DNA of 64,000 nt, taken from assembly GCA_020744425.1 (NCBI GenBank), contig JAGMUV010000031.1, positions 654,613 through 718,612 of the forward strand, read 5' to 3'. Numbering within the stretch: position 1 is the stretch's first letter; the number at the start of each line of letters is the position of its first letter. Both the position numbers and the translations under genes were made by a program. This stretch comes from Dactylonectria macrodidyma. Taxonomy: Eukaryota > Ascomycota > Sordariomycetes > Hypocreales > Nectriaceae. Positions 18,832 through 28,355 of the stretch are shown here, one piece after another. Under the pieces are notes generated by a model. That model saw only the letters and a program-made list of their open reading frames with translations, was not told the origin of the DNA and did not search any database.

Positions 18832-21800
18832 TCACGGATTGGAGAGGCCCAGCGCATTACGGAACACGATAAACCGGTCTTTTGGGAGAGCTTTCGTAAG
18901 TCCGTCTGCGATTTGTTGCTCGGTTGGGACATATTGGAGCTCAACGTCTCCATCCGAGACTCGTTCTCGAACGTAATGCCATTGAAGATCAATGTGCTTA
19001 GTCCTGGCATGGAACTGTGGATTTTTGGCCATTGCAATTGCCCCTTGATTGTCCCCGTAGAGGATAGTTGTTTGAAGGTCTCCATGTTTGTATTGGGCCA
19101 GAAGTTCGCGCAGCAACCCTCGTAGCCAGATCGCTTCTTTGGTGCATTGTGTTTGCCCCATGTACTCCGCTTCGCAGGATGATAGTGCGACCGTTGGTTG
19201 TCGTTTGGAGCTCCAACTGATGGCGCCTGTGCCGACGTTGAAGACATAACCAGCCGTTGATCGTCTGGTGTCGTGGTCGCCAGCCCAGTCTGAGTCGGTG
19301 TACCCAACTAACGGTCTGAGTGGTCCGCTGAAAACGAGTTCCAAGTCGATCGTTCCTCGCAAGTACCTCATGATGCGCTTGACGGCTTGGACGTGTTCGT
19401 TGGTTGGGTTTCCCAGATATCGGCTGCAGAGAGAGACGGCAAATGCGATGTCTGGGCGAGTGCCAAGCATGGCGTACATAAGTGAACCAATTGCCTTTGC
19501 GTACCATAGTTTCGTCGTTTCAGACGATTTGTATTCGTCTGGGACAGGTTGGAATTTTGACGTGTTCAGGGGAGTTGTGACTGGCTTGCTCTCCCACATG
19601 TCAAATTCCCGTAGGACCTTCTCGACATATGCTCGTTGGGAGAGGAAGATGGCCTTGTTGCGTCTGTCTCTCCGGACGGACATTCCCAGATAGTACTGAC
19701 ACGGACCAAGGTCAGTCATTTCGAATTTCTTGCTCAAGGCGGCTTTGATTTGGCGGATTTCTTCCTTATCGGGACCAGCGATTAGGAGATCATCTACGTA
19801 GACGGCGATGTAGGTTGTGCCACGGATGAAGACGCCAACATCGGCGTTGAGTGGTTTAAAGTCGAGGGTTTCCAGAAAATCAGATAATGTCTGGTACCAG
19901 ATTCGGGGAGATTGTTTAAGACCGTAGAGAGCCTTCCGCAGTCGGAAGACTTTGCCTGATTTGTCGCCGAAGCCCTGTGGCTGAGTGATGTAAATTTCTT
20001 CTTTGACATCACCGTAAAGGAAGGCAGTTTTGACATCCATTTGTTCCAGTTCAAGGTCCAAGGCCGCAGCGATAGCGAAGATCATTTTATAGCTCATCGG
20101 CTTGACCACGGAGGCAAACGTCTCGTGGTAGTCGATTCCATCTTTTTGTTCGAAGCCTCTGACGACGAAGCGAGCTTTGAATCTGGTAATCTCGCCATCC
20201 TTTCCCCGTTTGAGCTTATACACCCATTTGCCTTGGAGCGTATGTTTTCCTGGAGGCAGGCTGACTGGTATGAAGGTGCCATTTCTCCTCAAGGAGTCGA
20301 TTTCGTCAATCATGGCTTGCATCCATTGTTCGCTATGAGGCGAGTTCATTGCTTCGTCAAAGGTTTTGGGTTCGGTCGGTTCAAGGTTGTTGGCGATCAT
20401 AGCCAGATGAATGGCAATCATGTTGAAGCGCCATTGGTTTTGTTGAGCTGATGGGTCTTGTTGAGCTAGGACTGTGTATCTTGATGGAATTTGTCCTCTG
20501 GTTTCCCGTACAGGAAAACGTTGTTGGGGATGACCGTCGGCTGCTTCCGCGACGACTTGGTGTTCGTCGACCGCACTGTCGGGGCTTTGTGTTCTTTCTG
20601 GAGTCCCCAGTTCCACATGGAGGCTTGGCTCGTCTTGATTCGGTTGATAGGATTGGTTGGGGGCTGACTGTATCTCTCCGTCTGTTCTGATGTTTTCGGT
20701 TAGGGGTATAGTTGGGAGAGATGATGTGAGATCCATCCGTTTTGCGTTGGGTTCATCAGTTGGTTGCTCCGATGCAATTCGTTTTCTCAGCAGGGATTTC
20801 TCATCGAACACGACGTTGTTCGCAAAGAATATTCTTCCATCATCGTCGACTAAGGCGTAGTTTGTGCTCCCTTGATAGCCGAGGAGCCGGCAGGGGATTG
20901 TCTTGTCGTCCATCTTCTTCCGTTTGGCTGAAGGCATCTTTGCAAAGCCTCGGCTGCCGATAACTCGGAGATGGGAGAGATTCGGCACTTCCTTGTGCCA
21001 TGCTTCATAAGGTGTGATTTGACGACCCGAGGCTGGTGAGAGGTTTCGTACGTATGCCATGGCTTTGAGGACGTATGGCCAGAATTTCTTTTCCAGTCCT
21101 GAATGGATGAGAGTCGTTGTGAGCTTCTCGAGTAGGACACGGTTTGCTACTTCGGCCACCCCGTTTTGTTCGTGCTGCTCGGTAGCAGAGAAGATTATCT
21201 CAATCATCTTGTTTTCGCAGTAGAGAGTGAGTGTATCAGCTTGGTTTTCTCCCCCTCGATCGAGGCGAAGGTAACGGCAGCGACGGGTTGGTGTCTCGGC
21301 TTGTTCCAGAAGTTGCCGAAGGCAGTTGCCAAATTCGGACTTTTGCCTGATTGGGAAGACCCAGGTCATTTTGGTGAAATCGTCTATGAAGCAGGCCCAG
21401 TATCTATGGCCGTCGATGCCTTCGTCTGGGAAGGGGCCAGCGATATCGCCATGCAGGCTCTCCAGTGGTCTTGTTCCTTTTCGAATGCATCCGCGGTGAG
21501 GCCTTTCCTTCATGCGCCCTTTTACGCACGCTTCACAGACGTTGGAGTCAGATAGAGGAGTGATGCCCGTGGACATCTTCATGAGTAAATGCAAGTTCTG
21601 TTCTCCCAAATGGCCGAGTCGGTCATGCCAGATCTGCAGTTTAGGGTCGCTGACAGAGTATGCGGCCATGGCAGTGTGCAGTTGTTCGTCGTCCTCGTCG
21701 ATCACATACAGACCAAATTTCCTAGTGGCGCTGAGGATGACTTTACCGTGGCTTGTAATGACAGCTCGTCCTTTTCGAAATAAAATAGTTGCTCCATCTT

Positions 21801-23037
21801 CCTCGAGGGCCGAGACCGAGACAAGGTTGCAGTGAGCGTCTGGGACGTAAAGTGCCTTATGAAGGATCGTCGTTCCTTTGGCATTGTTCCGTATGGTTCT
21901 GAGGGTGTATGTGCCTTGCCCCTCGGGCATAATGGCCGAGCCAGCTATGCCGTTGATGGCAGAGCCGGTAAAGTTCTCGAGTGACGTAAAGTTCTGTCGA
22001 CGGCAGAACGTGTGGGAAGAGGCGCCGCTGTCCAATACGTGAATTCGCTCGAGCAGCCCGGACGGCTCTGATGCAGCCAGGCCAAACTGGGGTTGAAAGG
22101 ATAGAAGGGCCGTGTTTAAGAAGGCGACGGCGGCGGTGTGATCCTCGTCCAGTTGCAGTGGCGAGGTGTTCTTCTTTCTCTTCTCAAGCTTAGATTCTCG
22201 TCGTCCACTCCGAAGTGCTCGTTTTCTTCTGAACTCCTCAAGAAGGTCGGGGTGTAGGCCGAAACATCCGGCCTTGGTATGACCTGGTCTATTGCAGTGG
22301 CCGCACGTCTGAGCCACTCGGTCTTTGCCAGGACCACGCATTCCAGCCAGCAGAGCTGTTTGTGTCTTGGCCTTTTCTCGTTGTTGAATGTTCATCTCCT
22401 CTTGCTCTGCGGCGGCAAGGGCGATTTCGAATGTGACGGCAGGTTTGGTTACTTCTCCGTTGGAGCCTCGTTCGGGTAGCAAGTTGTGGTTTTGGTAGAA
22501 AGCAGTGAGGAACACTTCGTATTCGGGGCCAAGTCCGGTTAGGAACTTATTGATGAATTGAGGAGTGCCGATTTCGCATGTCTCGTCTAGTTGCAAGAGT
22601 TCAGATTGGGCTTCTCGCAGTCTTTCCGCAAAGTTCATGACTCCCGAGCATTGGTCTAAGGCAAGGCTGTTGTATCGTCGGTCGAGATCTTGGAAAACCG
22701 CACTCCCCTTTGGTTTGAAGCGCTTTTCAAGTTCCCCGAACATCTCCGTGACGGTCTCCTTGCCCTTTACCTGCTCCCTGGCGTTGTATCCAAGTCGATT
22801 GAGGACTGCTCCGCACGCGCGTTCCTGCTTGGAGAGCCAGTTATCGATCTTTTCGATGGTCGCGGCGCTGGTGCCGGTGGGTTTGTCCTTGTTTCGTTTG
22901 AACAAGTCTCCATATCCCGACATCGTGAGATGGTCCTTCATTTCTCGGCTCCAGTTGATCCATCCCGCTGTTGATTCTAGCTTCGGGATGTTGGCTAGGT
23001 TGCCAAGTGTTCCTGTTGATTCCTTCGAGGCCGACAT
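18832..23037 (-). CDS. Ty1/copia Gag-Pol polyprotein, intact single ORF
   Basis: 1401 residues from the ATG at 23037. Domains in order: Gag (about 1-290) with zinc knuckle CGHCNRPGHTKAGC; aspartic protease VLDSGASSHTF (about 335); integrase zinc finger HDRLGHL..CEACVKGR and core (LHGDIAGP, LRLDRGGE, NGVAEVANR, about 480-680); reverse transcriptase (KARFVVRGFEQ to YVDDLLIAG, about 930-1130); RNase H (YTDSDWAGD, SSCEAEYM, YGDNQGAI, about 1250-1390). The domain order protease-integrase-RT-RNase H is diagnostic of Pseudoviridae/copia. No frameshift separates gag from pol, so Gag excess would need another mechanism. Probably competent for retrotransposition. Confidence 0.96.
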   Translation of the reverse strand: MSASKESTGTLGNLANIPKLESTAGWINWSREMKDHLTMSGYGDLFKRNKDKPTGTSAATIEKIDNWLSKQERACGAVLNRLGYNAREQVKGKETVTEMFGELEKRFKPKGSAVFQDLDRRYNSLALDQCSGVMNFAERLREAQSELLQLDETCEIGTPQFINKFLTGLGPEYEVFLTAFYQNHNLLPERGSNGEVTKPAVTFEIALAAAEQEEMNIQQREKAKTQTALLAGMRGPGKDRVAQTCGHCNRPGHTKAGCFGLHPDLLEEFRRKRALRSGRRESKLEKRKKNTSPLQLDEDHTAAVAFLNTALLSFQPQFGLAASEPSGLLERIHVLDSGASSHTFCRRQNFTSLENFTGSAINGIAGSAIMPEGQGTYTLRTIRNNAKGTTILHKALYVPDAHCNLVSVSALEEDGATILFRKGRAVITSHGKVILSATRKFGLYVIDEDDEQLHTAMAAYSVSDPKLQIWHDRLGHLGEQNLHLLMKMSTGITPLSDSNVCEACVKGRMKERPHRGCIRKGTRPLESLHGDIAGPFPDEGIDGHRYWACFIDDFTKMTWVFPIRQKSEFGNCLRQLLEQAETPTRRCRYLRLDRGGENQADTLTLYCENKMIEIIFSATEQHEQNGVAEVANRVLLEKLTTTLIHSGLEKKFWPYVLKAMAYVRNLSPASGRQITPYEAWHKEVPNLSHLRVIGSRGFAKMPSAKRKKMDDKTIPCRLLGYQGSTNYALVDDDGRIFFANNVVFDEKSLLRKRIASEQPTDEPNAKRMDLTSSLPTIPLTENIRTDGEIQSAPNQSYQPNQDEPSLHVELGTPERTQSPDSAVDEHQVVAEAADGHPQQRFPVRETRGQIPSRYTVLAQQDPSAQQNQWRFNMIAIHLAMIANNLEPTEPKTFDEAMNSPHSEQWMQAMIDEIDSLRRNGTFIPVSLPPGKHTLQGKWVYKLKRGKDGEITRFKARFVVRGFEQKDGIDYHETFASVVKPMSYKMIFAIAAALDLELEQMDVKTAFLYGDVKEEIYITQPQGFGDKSGKVFRLRKALYGLKQSPRIWYQTLSDFLETLDFKPLNADVGVFIRGTTYIAVYVDDLLIAGPDKEEIRQIKAALSKKFEMTDLGPCQYYLGMSVRRDRRNKAIFLSQRAYVEKVLREFDMWESKPVTTPLNTSKFQPVPDEYKSSETTKLWYAKAIGSLMYAMLGTRPDIAFAVSLCSRYLGNPTNEHVQAVKRIMRYLRGTIDLELVFSGPLRPLVGYTDSDWAGDHDTRRSTAGYVFNVGTGAISWSSKRQPTVALSSCEAEYMGQTQCTKEAIWLRGLLRELLAQYKHGDLQTTILYGDNQGAIAMAKNPQFHARTKHIDLQWHYVRERVSDGDVELQYVPTEQQIADGLTKALPKDRFIVFRNALGLSNP

Positions 23038-23777
23038 GCTTGAGGATGGATTCCTTGATGGCTGGACGAGAGAATGCGTGAGACGAGTGTAGGGCAGGTT
23101 CAGGTGAATCTTCCCTCTTCAGCCTAGCGATGTCTCTTGCGAGCGCGAGGCTGGAATCCTCGTTGTTGTCGATGGTATCGGTAACGGATGAGTCGGAGCT
23201 CCCACTGGACGTAACGTGGGTTTCTCCTGGTTATCTGAAAACGAGTCGTCGGTGTCAAAGTGGGTTGCCCAGGACTCAAAACCTAGAAGGAACTACCCGA
23301 AGGTACAAGGCCTCCGAGGTCCTTTTCTATGCAATGTGGTCCTGTGGAATCAGCTAGAATAGCTGCTTTATCAGCCTGTGGCGATAGGTGGCGATATTCC
23401 TGTGGCAAATTCCTTCCTTTCCAGCAGCTTCCAATAGCTTCCTTTTTGCCACATATTCAACGAGAATTCAGTAGCAGAATTCAGCGACAGAACATCCGTC
23501 AAGGTCAGCGACACGATAAGTAAAAGTTGCTTGTGGAGGAAACAAAGGAAGGTCGGCTTCTAGAGGGGTCGAGCTCTCAGATTATAGTCGCGTGAGGCCA
23601 TCGTGAGGTCGAGAAGCGTGCAAAAACAACCGGTTGAGTCCTAAATAGGGCGGCTAGCAGTATCCAGCTAAAATTCGGGTAAGGTATGATGAGTATCTTT
23701 GTCGCAGTGGAAGGAGGCGATTAGACCTCGAGTTATATTGGGAATCATGATTAGGAGGATACTCAGCTGTATGGTGG

Positions 23778-23795
23778 CTTTCCGGGCTCATAACC
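23778..23795 (-). promoter_or_regulatory. Primer-binding site complementary to initiator tRNA-Met anticodon arm
   Basis: Immediately after the 5' LTR the element strand reads GGTTATGAGCCCGG. Its first 12 bases complement GGGCTCATAACC, the anticodon stem-loop of eukaryotic initiator tRNA-Met. This matches the half-tRNA priming known for Drosophila copia rather than priming from a tRNA 3' end. Confidence 0.7.
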
Positions 23796-23937
23796 TGTTG
23801 AAATGAGCATATTGTGTTGATTGAAGAAGAAGAAAGACTGGTGTTAACCACCGGAAACTATTGACAAGAAGACATCCACATCCTCGCCACCAATGGATCG
23901 GAATAGCCATTGATCCGTTAAACAATGGATCTCAACA
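23796..23937 (-). repeat. copia 5' LTR
   Basis: 142 bp, 100% identical to the 3' LTR by eye. It is followed on the element strand by the primer-binding site. Confidence 0.95.
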
Positions 23938-24320
23938 AGATCTGCCCCGAAAAGAACCGACGGAGATGCTGGCCTATCGCCTCCTAATGAGAGATCCGGA
24001 ACCCAGCCTGCATCGCCACTGAAGCCACGGCAACTTCATACGGCGAGGAGGTTATTTGAAGAGCCAATTAGCCAGCCGCACGTGGTGCTGGGGACGCCGG
24101 GAAAGACTCACAAGATGATGCCTCCAAGGCTGAGGCGAAGGCAAGGCAGGTGGCTATACAGCGCGACCATGGTTCACGGCGCCGTGCGGGGGAGACTGTC
24201 TCCCCGACTCCCTCGATATCTCAACTGGGCGTCTCTGCAGTTCCTGATGAGCCTGGAGAAGGTATCCCTGGCGGTGATCGTCGTCGTTGTGCAGGTTAAC
24301 CACTGGATTAGCCGACGGTC

Positions 24321-25469
24321 ATGGCGCACATCCAGAACATCGATGAGAAGAGCATGCTAGGGCTGCGTCAGCTATCGTGGATCGATGACCGTCTCCGAGA
24401 GGCGTTCCCGAATAAGAACGAAGAGTTCTTTGGCGGCCTGAACATCCTGTTGGTTGGCGACTTCTTTCAGCTTCCCCCTGTGCTGCAGAAGCCGCTTTAT
24501 TACGATAAAGAGGTTCAGGGAGTAGAGATCAAGGGCAGAAACGCATATAGGCGATTCGATAAATCGGTCTTCTTGAAAGTTGTCCAGCGGCAGCGTGGTG
24601 ACGATCAGGAGACATTCCGCCTAGCTCTCGGGGAATTGCGGCTGCTTCAACTATCTGTGGAGTCCTGGAAGCTCCTTTCCAGCCGCGTACAGGCAAAACT
24701 AGATGATCAAGAGGTCGCAAGGTTTGTCAACGCCTTACGAGTATACGCCACGAAAGATAGGGTGAACGAATATAACCACTGTCACCTCGACCGCCTCAGC
24801 CGGCCAGTCATCCAGGTCATGGCTAAGAACGTCGGCCCCGGCGCGGCTGCTGCGCCTGCTGCGCCTGATGACAAGGCGGGCAACCTTGCGAAGCAGATCC
24901 CCATATGCATTGGCTCCCGTCTGATGCTGACGTCCAACCTTTGGCAGCCAGTTTGCCTCTGCAACGGCGCTCGCGGCACAGTTTACGATATCGGCTGGGC
25001 ACCTGGGGCCGACCCCATCCAAGACCCTCCCTGTGTTATCATGATGGAGTTTGACAAATACAGCGGACCGGTATTCCTGACCACCGCTGATGGCAGGAAG
25101 GTTGTGCTGATTCTCCCAGTGGAGAGGGACTTCCTCATGGGAGCCATTCTCTGCGCTCGCACCCAGTTTCCCCTGATCGTATGCTACGCAATTACTGTGC
25201 ACAAGTCACAAAGCATCACCGAAGACATGGTAGTTACAGATCTGTCCCGCCGGGACTTTCAGACTGGTTTAGGCTACGTGGCTGTCTCTTGCGTGAAAAC
25301 GCTCGAGGGTCTGATGTTGGATGCACCATTTCATCGTAATCACCTGGTCTACGGGTCTCCCCCGGATGGCATGAAGATGAAGATGAGGGATCAGGAGCTT
25401 AGGAAACGACAGGTACTCACACGGAATCCGTACATGTCACATAATACCAAGAATGGCCATGGCAATTAG
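24321..25469 (+). pseudogene. PIF1-type helicase, C-terminal half, of the host Helitron
   Basis: About 380 residues start within helicase motif II (IDEKSMLG) and continue GGLNILLVGDFFQLPPVL (motif III), a long middle region, then SRLMLTSNLWQPVCLCNGARG, ARTQFPLIVCYAITVHKSQS and the C-terminal VAVSCVKTLEGL. Walker A and the whole Rep nuclease are missing, and the 380 bp upstream (23943-24320) is not readable as helicase. The open frame is a remnant of the RepHel gene, cut at its 3' end by the short hAT at 25467. Confidence 0.8.
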
Positions 25470-26032
25470 GGTTCCGTCGAGGTAATTTACCAAACGGTAA
25501 TTTACCTCTCTGACCAAAATTTTTGACGTCAGAAACCTCGAGGTATTTTACATGTCAAAAACCTCTCATTGGCCGATGTCATTTCATCCCCACTATTTTC
25601 CAGATCGGTCTCTTCCCAACCCCTGCCATCCACAGCAATAGACTCTTGGAAGGCGTTTTCTATCTTTATCAGCCTAGCCACATCAACTGTCTCCCAGTTT
25701 TTGACAGCCATCGGTTCTGCCGGAGTATCTTTGACCGTCTTGAGCCTCTTTAGCACCCGAATGTTCATATAGATGAAAGTGACCTTATCAATGCTAAGTG
25801 GACTACGCCGACTCCGAAGCTTACAATGAAGGTAGTTCGTAGCACTGAAGGAAAGCAGAAGAGAATTTGGTGATATTTGTGCGCTGCATCCGTTATTTGA
25901 TGCACTAAACCTATTCTGTGCATCAACTAATCCTAATATGGTGAGGCACTAAGCCTAAAACGGGAGGGTTTTTGACGTAAATTACCGCCAAAAACCCCCT
26001 TGAGGAATTTGACGGTCAAAAACGGAACCCTA
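25467..26032 (-). mobile_element. Non-autonomous hAT element, 566 bp, 8-bp target duplication
   Basis: Terminal inverted repeat TAGGGTTCCG/CGGAACCCTA; the 8-bp duplication ATGGCAAT occurs at 25459-25466 and 26033-26040. Its minus strand still encodes a transposase tail (MNIRVLKRLKTVKDTP..NWETVDVARLIKIENAF), collinear with the C-terminus of the hAT at 31326-32456. The left arm has the same GAGGTAAATTACC-type subterminal repeats. Confidence 0.9.
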
Positions 26033-26166
26033 ATGGCAATGGATCAGTACGTAGATAATGCAGTAGTAGTAATAGCTTCCCGGCCCGCGGACACACAGCC
26101 TTCGGCTGAGGCTACCCCATGCACCCCATCGCCGCTCCAATGTGCATGGGGTGACGTAGTATTTTA

Positions 26167-27840
26167 AATATCCTTCATTCATTATTTCTTCCACCGCGGG
26201 CTAGGTACCCGATCGCTGACAACTGCCGTACCAAAAGCCTTCCTGCGTCAAATTGATTCGGCGGCTCTTTTCGTGTGATCCTTGCGTCTTTCTCACCTAG
26301 ACTTGGTGTTGAGGTGTATGGGTACCTCTACGGCATCCATGCATCCATAGAATATTGTCTTTCAATGCCTTTTCAGTGGCTGCAGCATGCTGCATGATCG
26401 CCACAGTCATATCGAGGATGGACTGGTTTGGGGAGGGTGGCTGGAGGCATTCAGCTCCCCGTTTTTCAAACAGGTTAGTTGCAATTAGGTTAGTACGCTC
26501 GATGCACATGCAGTCCACAGGAAGTGGAGGCTTATTCTCGGGCCGCGGCTTGCTGTTCGAAAAGCACCAAATCCTGGGGGCGCAGCTTCGACGAGAGGAT
26601 AGAACCCGTGTGCCTGCAGAAACCTTGGCTCGGCGGCGAGAACTTACCGAGTCGGGCTGCGAGGCTTTTCACGATCTGGTTGAACAGAATCCACATCCGG
26701 CTTTTGCAGCCGCAGCCTGGTTCAAGTGGCCTAGGGATGGTTAAGCCTGCCACCTGTGACACAATACCACTAGATGCAGAATGCGGTCGTCCAGGAGACA
26801 GAGCTGGTAGCTCTTGGGGTGGTAGTTTCAATATTCTTTCTTAGGCAGGACACCGATGCCCGGGGACACCGAGTAGATGAGTACATCCAGCATGGCGTTA
26901 CAGTGGTCTGCATCAAGTAGTTTAGTCTTCTGGCCAATACTCGCAGAACCAACAACTTCACCAAGGTACTGCGCTGGCAACCAGTAACTGCAGGTAGTGT
27001 CTGGCAGTATTCGCTTGAGGTTCGAATCGTGCTTTCTTAAAGCTGTAAAGCTGTGCAACCACTGAGATTGTGCAGATGATCCATACGTCGGCTGTGCGGT
27101 CTTTAGCGGGACAATCTTCCTCGCGAACGCCTGGTAAGACTTTAGGCTCTGTACAGAGTACAGTTCGTTTAGGCAAACCAAAAGGTTGGCCCACTTAGAA
27201 GAACTCGTTGAATTCGATGAAATATGCAGCTTGGCAACAGTTGACTCATTTGGGGCACTCGATATCGCGGCTGGAGTGGATCGGGTCAGCAATGTTCAGG
27301 CCTCTGGGCCCCTGGCGAGCGAGTCAGCGACTGAAGCGAAACGGAACGGATGTACGGTTTCTTCACATTTTCGAGATTTTTGCTAATAACTTTGCAATTG
27401 CGATTGAGGTACATGGGGAGACAACTGATAGAGGGAATTTTCTACGAACATGAGGTTAAATAACGAGCATTGTAATAGGCAGCAAAATACGTTCTCGACA
27501 CACCAGTCGGTTCTCGAAGAGATGAGCTCGATGTACCTCATGTCCATCTCTTTTTCGTGTGGCAAGGCAAGACAAAACCAGGCGAGGAAAGCGGAAAAAA
27601 CGACATTTGAGCACCACCATTGCGGCTCTAACTGTGTTATTTCATATTCGGGCCTGGCACCTCCACGTGTCTAATGCAAGGCGGCACTGGTTCCCTAAAC
27701 ACTGCCTGAACGGTCCGCAACGAGAGCGTGATAGTTCCGCCATCTACCACCGCGCTGCCTCGGCACGGGGATGCTATCATAATGCTGCCTCGAGAGATGG
27801 ATGCAAAAATCTCGTTCCGTTTTCGGATGCACAAGGTTAA
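26167..27840 (-). other. Unassigned region with decayed open frames
   Basis: Minus-strand open stretches occur at about 27292-26828, 26831-26532 and 26518-26297 in different frames, each closed by stops. Their residues (for example GCGCKSRMWILFNQIVKSLAARL) do not let me name a family. It could be a degenerate gene between the Helitron nest and the hydroxylase, or no gene at all. No element ends are seen. Confidence 0.35.
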
Positions 27841-27846
27841 AGAAAG

Positions 27847-28060
27847 TGTTGAATGATGACCCTGTATGACGAAACCTCGGATAGATTGATATCCTGACCT
27901 TAGTCAGAAGGGGGGGTATGAAAACCCCTCTTCCGGCTGATCCGGATGACGAGATGGACTAATCATCAACATCATCGTCACTGCATTGATCCCTATTTCA
28001 TCGATTGAATTGACCGTAACGGATCCATCAGAAAGTGTATCATAGTAAGATGGGTGGCGC
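27847..28060. repeat. Degenerate solo-LTR-like relic (copy 1)
   Basis: It starts TGTTGAATGATGACCCTG and contains GATATCCTGACCTTAGT and, at the far end, ATTGAATTGACCGTAACGGATC. All three blocks recur in the same order at 34836-35365. The TGTT start suggests an LTR, but its end and target duplication are not clear. Confidence 0.45.
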
Positions 28061-28117
28061 TACAGAGACAGTCAAAGTACTCCGTACCTAGAACATGCAC
28101 CGCTAGGAAAGCGGGTC

Positions 28118-28131
28118 CGGAATCTCCGCGG
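28118..28131. promoter_or_regulatory. Putative Zn2Cys6 operator CGGAATCTCCGCGG
   Basis: CGG-N5-CCG about 230 bp upstream of the hydroxylase ATG. It differs at one of 14 positions from the site upstream of the intradiol dioxygenase (9512-9525). Confidence 0.5.
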
Positions 28132-28355
28132 GCCAATCGCAACCTCCGCAAACTACGAGAGATCGATGATTCGGAGTACTGGCCTTGGTGCGGGTCTCTG
28201 CGTGCCCTGGATTGCTCTTCAACATCGAGCTGAGCTTGCAGAAGGACCATAAATGCAATTGATTCACATCTTTATCATTGACAGAATTGACTAATTAGTT
28301 TAAATTGATTCTTCCTCTGTCCTCTAAAGCTTGGCTCTCATTGATCGACCGCAAA

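Larger units (their letters stand above)
17311..23937 (-). mobile_element. Full-length Ty1/copia LTR retrotransposon, identical LTRs
   Basis: The 142-bp direct repeats at 17311-17452 and 23796-23937 are identical, begin TGTTGA and end TCAACA. The target duplication AGATC occurs at 17306-17310 and 23938-23942. On the minus strand the order is 5' LTR (23937-23796), primer-binding site, gag-pol (23037-18832), a 29-nt poly(A) tract, an 84-bp tandem-repeat ORF (18225-17584), then the 3' LTR. Identical LTRs, a clean duplication and an intact polyprotein point to a very recent insertion. Confidence 0.95.
12990..26166 (+). mobile_element. Host Helitron (internally deleted) carrying three nested insertions
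   Basis: The 5' end carries the palindrome TCAGCCGAAGGCTGA (about 12996-13010). The 3' end (to about 26166) has CAGCCTTCGGCTGAGG, then a 10-bp stem CCCCATGCAC/GTGCATGGGG and GACGTAGTATTTTA. The same end sequences occur in the second Helitron at 13265-17002, which fixes both borders. Host sequence is 12990-13264, 17003-17310, 23943-25466 and 26041-26166. It encodes a cysteine-rich N-terminal exon and the C-terminal half of a PIF1-type helicase. The Rep domain and Walker A region are missing, so it is non-autonomous. Insertions are a minus-strand Helitron, a copia element and a short hAT. Confidence 0.75.
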
